This document shows positions 1-7,975 of a stretch of 64,000 nucleotides of DNA, piece after piece. Source of the stretch: Streptomyces mobaraensis. GTDB taxonomy: Bacteria > Actinomycetota > Actinomycetes > Streptomycetales > Streptomycetaceae. The stretch lies in the NCBI RefSeq assembly GCF_020099395.1, contig NZ_CP083590.1, positions 6,138,001 to 6,202,000 on the forward strand, written 5' to 3'. Position numbers and translations under genes: made by a program. Within the stretch, counting starts at the first letter, position 1. Each line of letters starts with the position of its first letter. The notes beneath the pieces were generated by a model that was not told the origin of the DNA, did not search any database, and saw only the letters and a list, made by a program, of their open reading frames with translations.

Positions 1-554
1 TGGGCGCGGATGGGGTGCTTGTCCAGGACGCCGGCCACCAGCGCCTCGGCGCGCTTGACCGTCTCGTCGGAGGTGGTGAGCGCCGGGATGATCTCGACCA
101 GCTTCTGCACCGGGGCGGGGTTGAAGAAGTGGATGCCGATGACCTGGTCCGGGCGCGAGGTGGCGACCGCGAGCTTGACCAGCGGGATCGACGAGGTGTT
201 GGACGCGAGGATGGCGTCCGGGCGGGTGACGACCTGGTCGAGCACCTGGAAGATCTCGGTCTTGACCTGCTCGTTCTCCACGACGGCCTCGATGACCAGG
301 TCGCGGTCGGCGAATTCGCCGAGGTCGGTGGTGAAGCTCAGCCGGCCCAGGGCCGCGTCCCGCTCCTCCTCGGTGATCTTGCCGCGTTCGGCGGCCTTGC
401 CGAGGGAGTTGGTCAGCCGGGTGCGGCCGATCTCCAGGGCCTCGCCCGTGGTCTCGGCGACCTTGACGTCCAGGCCCGCCCGGGCACACACCTCCGCGAT
501 GCCCGCGCCCATCTGGCCGCAGCCGACCACTCCCACGCGTTCGATGTCGCTCAA
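1..554 (-). CDS. 3-hydroxybutyryl-CoA dehydrogenase, N-terminal part (runs off the left edge)
   Basis: Reading leftwards from a TTG start at 554, the protein opens LSDIERVGVVGCGQMGAGIA, the Rossmann GxGxxG NAD-binding loop of the 3-hydroxyacyl-CoA dehydrogenase family. It continues with the family segments VIEAVVENEQVK, ASNTSSIPL and IGIHFFNPAPVQKLVEII (active-site His and Asn regions). The family reduces acetoacetyl-CoA or oxidises 3-hydroxybutyryl-CoA in fatty-acid, PHB or phenylacetate metabolism. The start is supported by an AAAGG-like ribosome site about 7 bases upstream. About 184 residues are visible, so the C-terminal substrate domain lies outside the window. The exact role (PaaH, HbdA or FadB2 type) cannot be decided. 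Confidence 0.9.
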   Translation of the reverse strand, partial: MSDIERVGVVGCGQMGAGIAEVCARAGLDVKVAETTGEALEIGRTRLTNSLGKAAERGKITEEERDAALGRLSFTTDLGEFADRDLVIEAVVENEQVKTEIFQVLDQVVTRPDAILASNTSSIPLVKLAVATSRPDQVIGIHFFNPAPVQKLVEIIPALTTSDETVKRAEALVAGVLDKHPIRA

Positions 555-708
555 GACGTTGCCTTTCGGTGCTCTTCGTCGACCGGCGGGTGCCGGGGTC
601 GCTCCCGCCTCGGTCAGACGTTACTCCGCGCGGTCCGGTAGCGGGGGGCCCGGGGAGGGCATGCTCAGCGCGCACGGTGTGACACATCCGACAAGGAGTG
701 AGCAACAT

Positions 709-1941
709 ATGGTGCGTATGACGCGAAGACGGTTCACGGCGGTCGGGGTGGGGGCGGTGACGGCCCTGGGTCTGGAGGCGGGACGAGCGGTGGCCGCCGA
801 GGCAGGGGGGACCCCGACGGAGTTCCGGGGCGTATGGGCCGCGACCGTCGCCAACATCGACTGGCCGTCCCGCCCGGGGCTCACCCCGGACCGGCAGCGC
901 GAGGAACTCCTCGCCCTCCTCGACTCCGCCGTGACCCGGCGGCTCAACGTCGTCCTCCTCCAGATCCGGCCGACCGCCGACGCGTTCTGGCCGTCGCGGT
1001 ACGAACCGTGGTCCGAGTTCCTGACCGGCACCCAGGGCAAGGACCCGGGCTGGGACCCGCTGGCCTTCGCCGTCCGTGAGGCGCACCGGCGGAGCCTGCA
1101 CCTGCACGGCTGGTTCAACCCGTACCGCATCGCCAACCACACCGACCCCGGGCGGCTCGTCCCGTCCCATCCGGCGCGAAAACACCCGGGGTGGGCGGTG
1201 CCCTACGGCGGGAAGCTCTACTACAACCCCGGTCTGCCGGACGTCCGCCGGTTCGTCCAGGACGCCATGCTCGACGCGGTGTTCCGCTACGACCTCGACG
1301 GGGTGCACTTCGACGACTACTTCTACCCGTACCCGGTGGCGGGCCAGGAGTTCGACGACGCGGCGGCCTACCGGCGGTACGGCGGGAAGTTCCCGGACCG
1401 GGCCGCCTGGCGGCGCGACAACATCGACCGGCTGGTGCGCGAGACGGGCGAGCGCATCAAGCGGCGCAAGAAACATGTGCGGTTCGGGGTGAGCCCGTTC
1501 GCCGTGTGGCGCAACAAGACGACGGATTCCCGGGGTTCGGACACCCGGGCCGGGGTGCAGACGTACGACGACCTGTACGCGGACACGCGTAAGTGGGTGC
1601 GCGAAGGGTGGATCGACTACATCGTCCCCCAGGTGTACTGGCACATCGGCAACACCGCCGCCGACTACGCGACCCTCGTGCCGTGGTGGGCCCGGACCGT
1701 GCACGGCACACACGTCGGCCTGTACATCGGCGAGGCGCTCTACCGGCAGGGCGACCCCTCGCAGCCGGCACCCTGGCAGGACCCGGCCGAACTCTCCCGC
1801 CACCTCACGCTCTGCCGGCGCCACCGCGAGGTGGGCGGGAACGTCTACTTCTCCGCCCGGCAGGTGCGGGAGGATCCGATCGGGGCGATGGCGCGCGTGG
1901 TCCGGGACCACTACCCTCGCCGCGCGCGCCCGCCGCGCTGA
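709..1941 (+). CDS. Tat-exported glycoside-hydrolase-like family 10 (GHL10/DUF187) protein
   Basis: A 410-residue protein. AAGGAG at 693-698 precedes the ATG at 709 by 10 bases. The N-terminus has a twin-arginine signal (MTRRRF, then a hydrophobic stretch ending AVAAEAGG), implying folded export. The mature part starts EFRGVWAATVANIDWPS and contains LHGWFNPYR, FDDYFYPYP and VPQVYWHIG, typical of the TIM-barrel GHL10 family often annotated 'family 10 glycosylhydrolase'. These act on cell-wall or polysaccharide substrates, but the substrate here cannot be named. It is divergent from the dehydrogenase at its left. Confidence 0.85.
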   Translation: MVRMTRRRFTAVGVGAVTALGLEAGRAVAAEAGGTPTEFRGVWAATVANIDWPSRPGLTPDRQREELLALLDSAVTRRLNVVLLQIRPTADAFWPSRYEPWSEFLTGTQGKDPGWDPLAFAVREAHRRSLHLHGWFNPYRIANHTDPGRLVPSHPARKHPGWAVPYGGKLYYNPGLPDVRRFVQDAMLDAVFRYDLDGVHFDDYFYPYPVAGQEFDDAAAYRRYGGKFPDRAAWRRDNIDRLVRETGERIKRRKKHVRFGVSPFAVWRNKTTDSRGSDTRAGVQTYDDLYADTRKWVREGWIDYIVPQVYWHIGNTAADYATLVPWWARTVHGTHVGLYIGEALYRQGDPSQPAPWQDPAELSRHLTLCRRHREVGGNVYFSARQVREDPIGAMARVVRDHYPRRARPPR

Positions 1942-1950
1942 CCGGCGGCG

Positions 1951-2151
1951 CTACTGCTCGCCGGTCGCCTTCCGGTGATCCACCACCGAGTCCGGACCCG
2001 GCGACATGATGGTCTCGTGGCCGTTCTCGGAGCGGACGCGGTACGGGGGTGCGCCGTTGTGCCCCAGGACCTCGACGATCTCCACGACGTGGTCCTGCTG
2101 GCCGACGATCCTGCCGTGCACGACCAGACGGTCGCCCTTGCTCGCATGCAT
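1951..2151 (-). CDS. DUF1918 domain protein
   Basis: A 66-residue protein starting MHASKGDRLVVHGRIVGQQD, the conserved DUF1918 fold seen in many actinobacteria. The core EIVEVLG, PPYRVRSENGHET and PGPDSVV are all present. A GGAAGGAG site lies 8 bases from ATG 2151, favouring that start over an in-frame start 18 bases upstream. The family resembles a small SH3-like barrel with no assigned biochemical role. The gene ends 9 bases from the convergent stop of the glycosidase-like gene. Confidence 0.8.
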   Translation of the reverse strand: MHASKGDRLVVHGRIVGQQDHVVEIVEVLGHNGAPPYRVRSENGHETIMSPGPDSVVDHRKATGEQ

Positions 2152-2275
2152 CGACGCGGCTCCTTCCATCGGGGTCGGTCGTGGCTTCCGCGGCCAAGTT
2201 TAGGGGCGCGGGGGCGGTTCGGCCCGGGGTGCGGCCCGATTGGGGGGTGCCCCGGCATCGCGGCTTCGCCGCGAG

Positions 2276-2346
2276 GTCCTCAAACGCCGGACGGGCTGAG
2301 TGGTTGCGCCCGGGCGCGCAATCAAGCCCGTCCGGCGTTTGAGGAC
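2276..2346. repeat. Dispersed palindromic intergenic element, copy 1
   Basis: A perfect 22-bp inverted repeat: left arm 2276-2297 containing CCTCAAACGCCGGACGGGCT, right arm 2325-2346, with a 27-base spacer. The flank down to about 2434 (GGGGCGCAGCCCCAGGAAGC, then GGGGCGGGGCCGGGGCACCC) resembles the flank of copy 2 at 4.8-5.0 kb in the same orientation. Such CAAACGCCGGAC palindromes are common between genes in Streptomyces. Here it can serve as the terminator of the exporter gene at its right. Confidence 0.85.
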
Positions 2347-2434
2347 GAGCGGCGAAGCCGCGAAAAGCGGGGTCTGGGGCGCAGCCCCAGGAAGCGGCGA
2401 AGGGGCGGGGCCGGGGCACCCCCAACGCGCCCCC

Positions 2435-3307
2435 TCACGTCCGCTGCGTCACCGCGATACACACCAGCACCGCGCCGGCGGCCAGCGGCGCCGCAGGCGA
2501 AAGCCGCTCGCCGAGCAGCGCCACAGACCACACCAGAGTCAGCAGCGGCTGCGCGAGCTGCAACTGGCCCGCACGGGCCACCCCGGTCGCCGCCATCGCG
2601 CGGTACCAGAGCCACATGCTCACGAACTGGGAGAACGCCAGCCAGCCGAGACCGGCGGTCGCCTTGGCCGTGACGTGGACGGGCTCCAGGGCGAGCGCGG
2701 CCGCTGCCCCGGCGGCACCCGCCGGCAGGCAGAGGACGAGGGCCCAGGCGATGACCTGCCAGCCGGGCAGTTCCCGGGCCAGCCGGCCCCCCTCGGCGTA
2801 GCCGGAGGCGCACACCAGCAGCGCGGCGAACAGGTACAGGTCGCCGGTGCCCGGCCGGCCGCCGCTCTGGTAGAGGGCGAACGCGATGACGACCACCGCT
2901 CCGGCCACGGCGGCGGCCCAGAAGGCGCGGGAGTGCCGGGTGCCGGTGCGCAGCGTGGCGTAGACGGCGGTGGTCACCGGCAGCAGGCCCACGACCACGG
3001 CCGCGTGCGAGGTCGTCGACGACTCCAGGGCCAGCGTGGTCAGCAGGGGGAAGCCGACGACGCAGCCGGCCGCCACCGCGAACAGCCCGCCCCAGTGCCG
3101 GCGGTCCGGTGGCGGCACCCGGCCGGCGAGCAGGAAGCCCGCCGCGAGCAGGGCGGCGAGGACGGCGCGGCAGGCGACCACCGACCAGGGGCCGAGCCCG
3201 TCCAGGGCCCAGACGGTCGCCGGGAAGGTCAGCGAGAACATGCCCACGGCGAGTAGGGCGAGGAGCGTGCCGCCGTTCGCCAAGCCGCCGTTGACCGCTA
3301 TCGACAT
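2435..3307 (-). CDS. EamA/DMT-family transporter
   Basis: A 290-residue protein with about ten hydrophobic segments and the EamA repeat pattern. It starts near MSIAVNGGLANGGTLLALLA, has FPATVWALDGLGPW in the first repeat, and the second repeat includes FSQFVSMWLWYRAMAATGVA. Family members export small metabolites across the inner membrane. ATG 3307 was chosen because the alternative at 3337 would overlap the start of the divergent regulator. The opposite MocR gene begins 28 bases away, a classical arrangement in which the regulator controls the exporter. Confidence 0.85.
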   Translation of the reverse strand: MSIAVNGGLANGGTLLALLAVGMFSLTFPATVWALDGLGPWSVVACRAVLAALLAAGFLLAGRVPPPDRRHWGGLFAVAAGCVVGFPLLTTLALESSTTSHAAVVVGLLPVTTAVYATLRTGTRHSRAFWAAAVAGAVVVIAFALYQSGGRPGTGDLYLFAALLVCASGYAEGGRLARELPGWQVIAWALVLCLPAGAAGAAAALALEPVHVTAKATAGLGWLAFSQFVSMWLWYRAMAATGVARAGQLQLAQPLLTLVWSVALLGERLSPAAPLAAGAVLVCIAVTQRT

Positions 3308-3335
3308 CGGGCGAGTAGCGCTATCTTGTGCTGTC
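3308..3335. promoter_or_regulatory. Divergent EamA/MocR promoter region
   Basis: Only 28 bases separate the two start codons. TATCTT at about 3322 could be a -10 for the rightward gene, placing transcription almost at its ATG. Two promoters this close almost certainly share operator contacts. The site is inferred from position only. Confidence 0.45.
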
Positions 3336-4826
3336 ATGCACGAGCGTAGCAGCGTCTCCGAACTGGCCGGTCTCCTGCGGCAGGAGGTCAACCGCTACTC
3401 ACCGGGTGAGAAGCTGCCGTCCAGCCGGGCCCTGATCGACCGCTTCCGGGTCAGCCCCGTCACCGTCTCCCGGGCCCTCGCCGTCCTCGCGGCGGAGGGG
3501 CTGGTGGTCACCCGGCCGGGGGCGGGCGCGTACCGCGCCGAGGCGCGGACGGCCGCCGGCCGCGCGCCGCTGGGGGACACCTCCTGGCAGCAGGTGGCGC
3601 TGAGCGCCGAACCGGGCGACCGCACGGTGCCGCGTTCCGTCGAGGCGGCCCGGATCTGTGCGACGTTCACCCCGACACCGTCCGGGACCATCGACCTCGC
3701 CGGCGGCTACCTCCACACCTCGCTGCAACCGGAACGCGCCCTCGCCGCGGCCCTCGGCCGGGCGGGCCGCCGCCCCGGCGCCTGGGACCGGCCGCCGGTC
3801 GAGGGCGTCGACGCGCTCCGCGCCTGGTTCGCGAGGGCGATCGGCGGACCGGACGGCACGGTCGCCGCCTCCGACGTCCTGATCACCGCCGGCGGCCAGA
3901 GCGCCCTCACCACCGCGCTGCGCGCCCTGGCGCCCCCGGGCGCTCCCGTGCTCGTCGAGTCGCCCACATACCCCGGCGTACTCGCCGCCGCGCACGCCTC
4001 CGGGCTGCGCCCCGTGCCCGTCCCGGTGGACGCCGACGGGGTCCGCACCGACCTGCTGGCCGACGCGTTCCGGGCCACCGGCGCGCGGGTCTTCTTCTGC
4101 CAGCCCCTCTTCCAGAACCCGACCGGCGCCGTCCTCTCCGCCGAGCGCCGCCGCGAGGTCCTGCGCATCGCCCGGGCCGCCGGGGCGTTCGTCGTCGAGG
4201 ACGACTTCGCCCGCAGCCTGGTCCACGCGGACGCTCCCGCGCAGCCGCCCACCCTGGCGTCCGAGGACCCGGACGGCGTCGTGGTGCACGTGACGTCCCT
4301 GACGAAGTTCGTCTCGCCCAGCCTGCGGGTCGGCGCGCTCGCGGCCCGGGGACCGGTGGTCGAGCGGCTGCGCGCGGTCCAGTTGATCGACAGTTTCTTC
4401 GTGCCACGGCCCCTTCAGGAGGCGGCCCTGGAACTGGTGGGTTCGCCTGCCTGGGCGCGGCACGCGCGGACGGTCGCGGCCGAACTCCGGGCTCGGCAGC
4501 GGGTGTTCCTCGCCGCGGTGCGGAGGGAATTGCCCTCCGTGGTGGTCGATCATGTGCCGCCGGGCGGCTTCCACCTGTGGCTGCGCCTGCCCGACGGCAC
4601 GGAGGAGGCCGCTTTCGTCTCGGCGGCGCTGCGCGCGGGGGTCGCCGTCGCGCCCGGCCGGCTGTACTACGCGGCGGAGCCGCCGGCGGCTCATGTGCGG
4701 GTGTGTGTGGCGGCGGTTGCGGGGGAGGCGGAGCTGGTGGAGGGGGTGCGGCGGTTGGGGGTGCCCCTGGCCCGCCCTTTCTCCCCCAGCTACCGCTGGG
4801 AGGTGCCCCCAGTTTCCTGGGGCTGA
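3336..4826 (+). CDS. MocR/PdxR-family regulator (GntR wHTH fused to class-I aminotransferase fold)
   Basis: A 496-residue protein. Residues 1-65 form a GntR winged helix (EKLPSSRALIDRFRVSPVTV, then AEGLVVTRPGAGAYR). The rest is an aminotransferase-like domain with the PLP-binding Lys324 in SLTKFVSPSLRVG and the typical QNPTGAVLS and EDDFARSL segments. MocR proteins sense PLP or aminated ligands rather than catalyse. It is divergent from an EamA exporter, its likely target. The last 18 codons (from about 4773) are supplied by an adjoining repeat element, so the natural C-terminus may have been replaced. Confidence 0.88.
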   Translation: MHERSSVSELAGLLRQEVNRYSPGEKLPSSRALIDRFRVSPVTVSRALAVLAAEGLVVTRPGAGAYRAEARTAAGRAPLGDTSWQQVALSAEPGDRTVPRSVEAARICATFTPTPSGTIDLAGGYLHTSLQPERALAAALGRAGRRPGAWDRPPVEGVDALRAWFARAIGGPDGTVAASDVLITAGGQSALTTALRALAPPGAPVLVESPTYPGVLAAAHASGLRPVPVPVDADGVRTDLLADAFRATGARVFFCQPLFQNPTGAVLSAERRREVLRIARAAGAFVVEDDFARSLVHADAPAQPPTLASEDPDGVVVHVTSLTKFVSPSLRVGALAARGPVVERLRAVQLIDSFFVPRPLQEAALELVGSPAWARHARTVAAELRARQRVFLAAVRRELPSVVVDHVPPGGFHLWLRLPDGTEEAAFVSAALRAGVAVAPGRLYYAAEPPAAHVRVCVAAVAGEAELVEGVRRLGVPLARPFSPSYRWEVPPVSWG

Positions 4827-4985
4827 CGCCCCAGACCCCGCTTGCCGCGGCTCCGCGCGCTTGTCCTCAAACGCCGGACAGGCTGATTTTTCAGCCTGTC
4901 CGGCGTTTGAGGACAAGCGCGCGGAGCGCGGTTTTGGGGGTGCGGGGGCTTGGCCCCGCAAGAAACGGTGAAAGGGCGGGACCGG
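4785..4985. repeat. Dispersed palindromic intergenic element, copy 2, with near-perfect terminator hairpin
   Basis: The core is a perfect 36-bp inverted repeat, 4851-4886 against 4891-4926, with a TTTT loop. It carries the same CAAACGCCGGAC sequence as copy 1. Upstream lies the small palindrome CCCAGC-TAC-CGCTGGG (4785-4800), another frequent Streptomyces repeat. It lies between the convergent MocR and TetR genes, so it can terminate both. Flanks down to about 4985 match those of copy 1 in order and orientation. Confidence 0.88.
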
Positions 4986-4991
4986 GGCACC

Positions 4992-5633
4992 TCACCCCCC
5001 GAGCGGCAACACCCGCTCCAACTCCCCGAACACCCGCACCAACAAGGCCCGATGCGCAGACAGAACCTCCCCCGCCGCATCCCCCGCGAACATCCGCCGC
5101 AACGACGTCGCGCAAGCCCCCCGATAAGCGGCGACCGCCAGAGCCGCGGTCATCCGGGGCTGCGGATCGCCGGGCCCGGGGCGGGCCGCGATCTCTGCCG
5201 TCAGGGCGGCCTCCAGCTCGTCCACCCCCTCGCGCAAGCGAGCCCGCAGCGCGGGCGACCCGTACACGACCCGCCAGAACGGCGGGTGCCCGACGGCCGA
5301 CAGGGGATGGCCCTCGTCGACGAGCCGCAGCGCGAGGTCGCGGAGCGCGGCGACCGGGCTCTCCCCGGGGGCGCGGTCCCGGACGGCCGTGACGGCGAGT
5401 TCGATGCCCTGGGGGATGCGGTCGAGGAACAGGTCCTCCTTGCGCGGGAAGTGGTTGAAGACGGTCATGGCGGAGACCTCGGCCGCCTCGGCCACCTCCG
5501 CCACCGTGACCTCCTCGAAGCCGCGCTCGAAGAACAGCCGCGTGGCCACGTCCGAGATCCGCTGCCGCGTCCGCATCTTCTTGCGCTCCCGGAGCGACAT
5601 TCCCGCCGGTTCCGCTGCCTCTGGTCCACTCAT
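4992..5633 (-). CDS. TetR-family transcriptional regulator
   Basis: A 213-residue protein. The N-terminal HTH is clear: RERKKMRTRQRISDVATRLF, then VTVAEVAEAAEVSAMTVFNH. The C-terminal ligand domain is helical and not diagnostic. ATG 5633 (MSGPEAAEPAG) is taken as start; an in-frame start 24 bases upstream would intrude on the promoter. It is divergent from an FAD monooxygenase across 50 AT-rich bases, so autoregulation and control of the monooxygenase are likely. The effector is unknown. Confidence 0.85.
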   Translation of the reverse strand: MSGPEAAEPAGMSLRERKKMRTRQRISDVATRLFFERGFEEVTVAEVAEAAEVSAMTVFNHFPRKEDLFLDRIPQGIELAVTAVRDRAPGESPVAALRDLALRLVDEGHPLSAVGHPPFWRVVYGSPALRARLREGVDELEAALTAEIAARPGPGDPQPRMTAALAVAAYRGACATSLRRMFAGDAAGEVLSAHRALLVRVFGELERVLPLGG

Positions 5634-5683
5634 GAACAGAAGGCTATATCCAATCAAATGTTTTAGTGGCTACAGTGAAGTCC
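5634..5683. promoter_or_regulatory. Divergent TetR/monooxygenase promoter-operator
   Basis: A 50-base AT-rich spacer (CTATATCCAATCAAATG then TTTTAGTGGC) in otherwise GC-rich DNA. TACAGT at 5671-5676 fits a -10 that would start transcription at or near ATG 5684, giving a leaderless monooxygenase mRNA. No perfect palindrome was found. Confidence 0.45.
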
Positions 5684-7249
5684 ATGAAGCCTCTGGATTC
5701 CACGGAACACGACGTCATCGTGGCGGGCGGCGGCCCCGTCGGCCTCACCCTCGCCTGCGAACTCGCCCTGGCCGACACCCGCGTCCTGGTCCTCGAACGC
5801 CGCACCGAGGTGGACCGGACCATCAAGGCCGGCGCCATCAACACCCCCAGCGCGGAGGCGTTCTACCGCCGGGGCATGCTGCCGGCCCTCGCCGGGATCC
5901 AGCGGGAGGCGATGGGCCGCTTCAGCTCCTTCCTCGCCGGCCGCCGGGCCGCCGGGGCGTCCACCCCCACGCCGCCGCCCCGGTTCGCCGGGCACTTCGC
6001 GGCGATACCGCTCCGGGCCGACCTCTTCGACGCGTCCGACCCCAACTTCGGGAACGCCGGACCGGCGGCGGACGTCGGCCTCGTCCCCCAGGAGCCGCTG
6101 GAGCGGCTGCTCGCCGAGCGGGCGGCCGGGCTCGGCGTCGGCATCCGCCGCGGCGTGACCCTCACCGGCTTCGACGCCGACGACACCGGCGTGACCGTCC
6201 ACACCGACGCGGGCCCGGTCCGTACCGGCTGGCTCGTCGGCTGCGACGGCGGCCGGAGCACCGTCCGCAAGCTCGCCGGCTTCGCCTTCCCCGGCACCGA
6301 CCCCGAGATCACCGGCCGGCAGGCGCTCGTCGAGATGACCGGCGCGGAAGGGCTCGGTTCCGGCTGGCAGACCACCCCCACCGGGCACTACGCCCACGGG
6401 CCGATGCCCGGCCGCGTCCTCACCGTGGAGTTCGACGGACCGCCCGCCGACCGCGAATCCCCGGTCACCGCACGAGAGATCGAGGACAGCCTGCGCCGGG
6501 TCACCGGCGTCGACGTGACCGTCACCGCCGTGCACACCGCCACCCGGTTCACCGACAACGCCCGCCAGGCGTCCACCTACCGCAAGGGCCGCGTCCTGCT
6601 CGCCGGCGACGCCGCCCACGTGCACTCGCCGTTCGGCGGCCAGGGCCTCAACCTCGGCATCGGCGACGCCGTGAACCTCGGCTGGAAGCTCGCCGCCACC
6701 GTCCGGGGATGGGCGCCCGACGGCCTGCTCGACACCTACACCGCCGAACGGCACCCCATCGGCGCCTGGGTGCTGGACTGGACGCGGGCCCAAGTGGCCA
6801 TGATGCGGCCCGATCCGCACGCCCGCGCGCTGCGGGCGGTCGTCCGCGACCTGGCCGGGACCGTCGGGGGCACCACCCACCTCGTCAAGCGGATCTCCGG
6901 CGTGTGGCAGCGGTACGACCTCCCCGGCGGTCACCCGCTGACCGGCCGCAGCGCCCCCGACCTCGCCTTCGCGGACGGCGGCAGGCTGGGTGACCACCTG
7001 CACCACGGCCGCGCCCTGCTCGTCGACCTCCGCGACGACCCGGAACTCCGGGCGTCCGCCGGCGGATACGGGGGCCGGGTCGAGGTGATCACCGCCGCGT
7101 GCCCGGACCGGCCGGGGCTCGCCGGCCTGCTCGTCCGGCCGGACGGCGTCGTCGCCTGGGCGGCCGACGCGGAGGGCGGCACGGAGGGGTTGGACTCCGC
7201 GCTCCGCCGGTGGTTCGGGGAGCCGCGATCCGTCGCCGTCAATTCTTGA
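5684..7249 (+). CDS. FAD-dependent class A monooxygenase (PHBH fold)
   Basis: A 521-residue flavoprotein. It has the Rossmann motif HDVIVAGGGPVGLTLACELA near residue 10, the DG motif WLVGCDGGRSTVRKLAGF near 190, and the GD motif GRVLLAGDAAHVHSPFGGQG near 305. The C-terminal thioredoxin-like region is retained, as in aromatic polyketide and rifampicin monooxygenases. It would hydroxylate an aromatic substrate using NAD(P)H and O2. The divergent TetR suggests inducible detoxification. GTG 5666 is an alternative start. Confidence 0.85.
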   Translation: MKPLDSTEHDVIVAGGGPVGLTLACELALADTRVLVLERRTEVDRTIKAGAINTPSAEAFYRRGMLPALAGIQREAMGRFSSFLAGRRAAGASTPTPPPRFAGHFAAIPLRADLFDASDPNFGNAGPAADVGLVPQEPLERLLAERAAGLGVGIRRGVTLTGFDADDTGVTVHTDAGPVRTGWLVGCDGGRSTVRKLAGFAFPGTDPEITGRQALVEMTGAEGLGSGWQTTPTGHYAHGPMPGRVLTVEFDGPPADRESPVTAREIEDSLRRVTGVDVTVTAVHTATRFTDNARQASTYRKGRVLLAGDAAHVHSPFGGQGLNLGIGDAVNLGWKLAATVRGWAPDGLLDTYTAERHPIGAWVLDWTRAQVAMMRPDPHARALRAVVRDLAGTVGGTTHLVKRISGVWQRYDLPGGHPLTGRSAPDLAFADGGRLGDHLHHGRALLVDLRDDPELRASAGGYGGRVEVITAACPDRPGLAGLLVRPDGVVAWAADAEGGTEGLDSALRRWFGEPRSVAVNS

Positions 7250-7262
7250 ACGTTCGGTTCAA
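7246..7262. promoter_or_regulatory. Palindromic operator upstream of tetR
   Basis: TTGAAC-GTTCG-GTTCAA is a perfect 6-bp inverted repeat beginning 4 bases before the preceding stop codon and 20 bases before the tetR ATG. TATAGC at about 7268 is a candidate -10. The core GAACGTTCGGTT (7248-7259) reappears with one change in front of the MFS gene. Confidence 0.6.
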
Positions 7263-7281
7263 TTCGTATAGCGTCCCGTCC

Positions 7282-7863
7282 ATGGGCAGGAACAAGGAGT
7301 TCGACCCCGACGCCGCGCTGCGGTCAGCGCTGGACCTGTTCTGGCGCAAGGGGTACGAAGCCACCTCGATGCAGGACCTGGTGGACCACCTCGGCGTCAA
7401 CCGGGGGAGCCTCTACGCGACCTTCGGCAGCAAGCACGCCCTCTATCTGCGCGCCCTCGACCGGTACTGCGAACTCAAGGGCGAGGCCACCCTGGAGCTG
7501 CTCGGCCGGCCGGGTCCCGCTCTGCCCGCCGTCCGTGAACTGCTGCTGCGCTACGCCGCCGAGAGCATGGACGACCCGGACCGCAAGGGCTGCCTGGTCA
7601 CCAACACCGCCGTCGAGGTGCTGCCCGGCGACGAGCAGGCCGAGCGGCGGGTCGCGTCGGCCCTGGACGAACTGGAGACGGCCGTCGCCGGCGCCCTCGT
7701 CCGGGCCCGGCACCAGGGCGAGCTGGCGGAGGGCGCCGACCCGCGCGCCCTCGCCCGGTTCTTCGTCACCTTCCTCCAGGGCCTGCGCGTCGTCGGCAAG
7801 ACCGCCGACGGGCGCCGGCGGCTGGAGGACGCGGTCGACGGGGCGCTGAGCGTGCTCCGCTGA
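7282..7863 (+). CDS. TetR-family transcriptional regulator
   Basis: A 193-residue protein starting MGRNKEFDPDAALRSALDLF, with the recognition region TSMQDLVDHLGVNRGSLYAT. The C-terminal pattern (DRKGCLVTNTAVEVLPGD) is that of the AcrR/YcdC-like subgroup that often controls an adjacent exporter or oxidoreductase. ATG 7282 follows a promoter embedded in a palindrome. The downstream MFS gene carries the same operator core, so this regulator probably represses both itself and the transporter. Confidence 0.87.
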   Translation: MGRNKEFDPDAALRSALDLFWRKGYEATSMQDLVDHLGVNRGSLYATFGSKHALYLRALDRYCELKGEATLELLGRPGPALPAVRELLLRYAAESMDDPDRKGCLVTNTAVEVLPGDEQAERRVASALDELETAVAGALVRARHQGELAEGADPRALARFFVTFLQGLRVVGKTADGRRRLEDAVDGALSVLR

Positions 7864-7904
7864 GCGTCCTCCGCCGGACCTGCCCCGCTGCCCCCGGCGT
7901 CCGG

Positions 7905-7927
7905 AACCCCCTGTGTCCCAGGGGGTT
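7905..7927 (+). terminator. Rho-independent-type terminator between tetR and MFS gene
   Basis: Stem AACCCCCT (7905-7912) pairs with AGGGGGTT (7920-7927) around a 7-base loop, followed by TTCC. It sits 41 bases after the tetR stop. Confidence 0.65.
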
Positions 7928-7946
7928 TTCCTTCGCCCTGTTATTG

Positions 7947-7958
7947 GAACGATCGGTT
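7947..7958. promoter_or_regulatory. Second copy of the TetR operator core
   Basis: GAACGATCGGTT, 17 bases before the MFS start codon. It differs by one base from GAACGTTCGGTT in front of tetR. A GGAAAGG ribosome site follows. Confidence 0.5.
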
Positions 7959-7975
7959 AGGAAAGGTGTTGCCGC

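Noticed and set aside
10..641. Long open frames on the plus strand over the first 640 bases
   Set aside because: They are antisense to a clear 3-hydroxyacyl-CoA dehydrogenase reading on the minus strand; high G+C creates long shadow frames.
5634..5683. Palindromic TetR operator before the FAD monooxygenase
   Set aside because: The spacer is AT-rich, but no perfect or near-perfect dyad of suitable length could be confirmed by eye.
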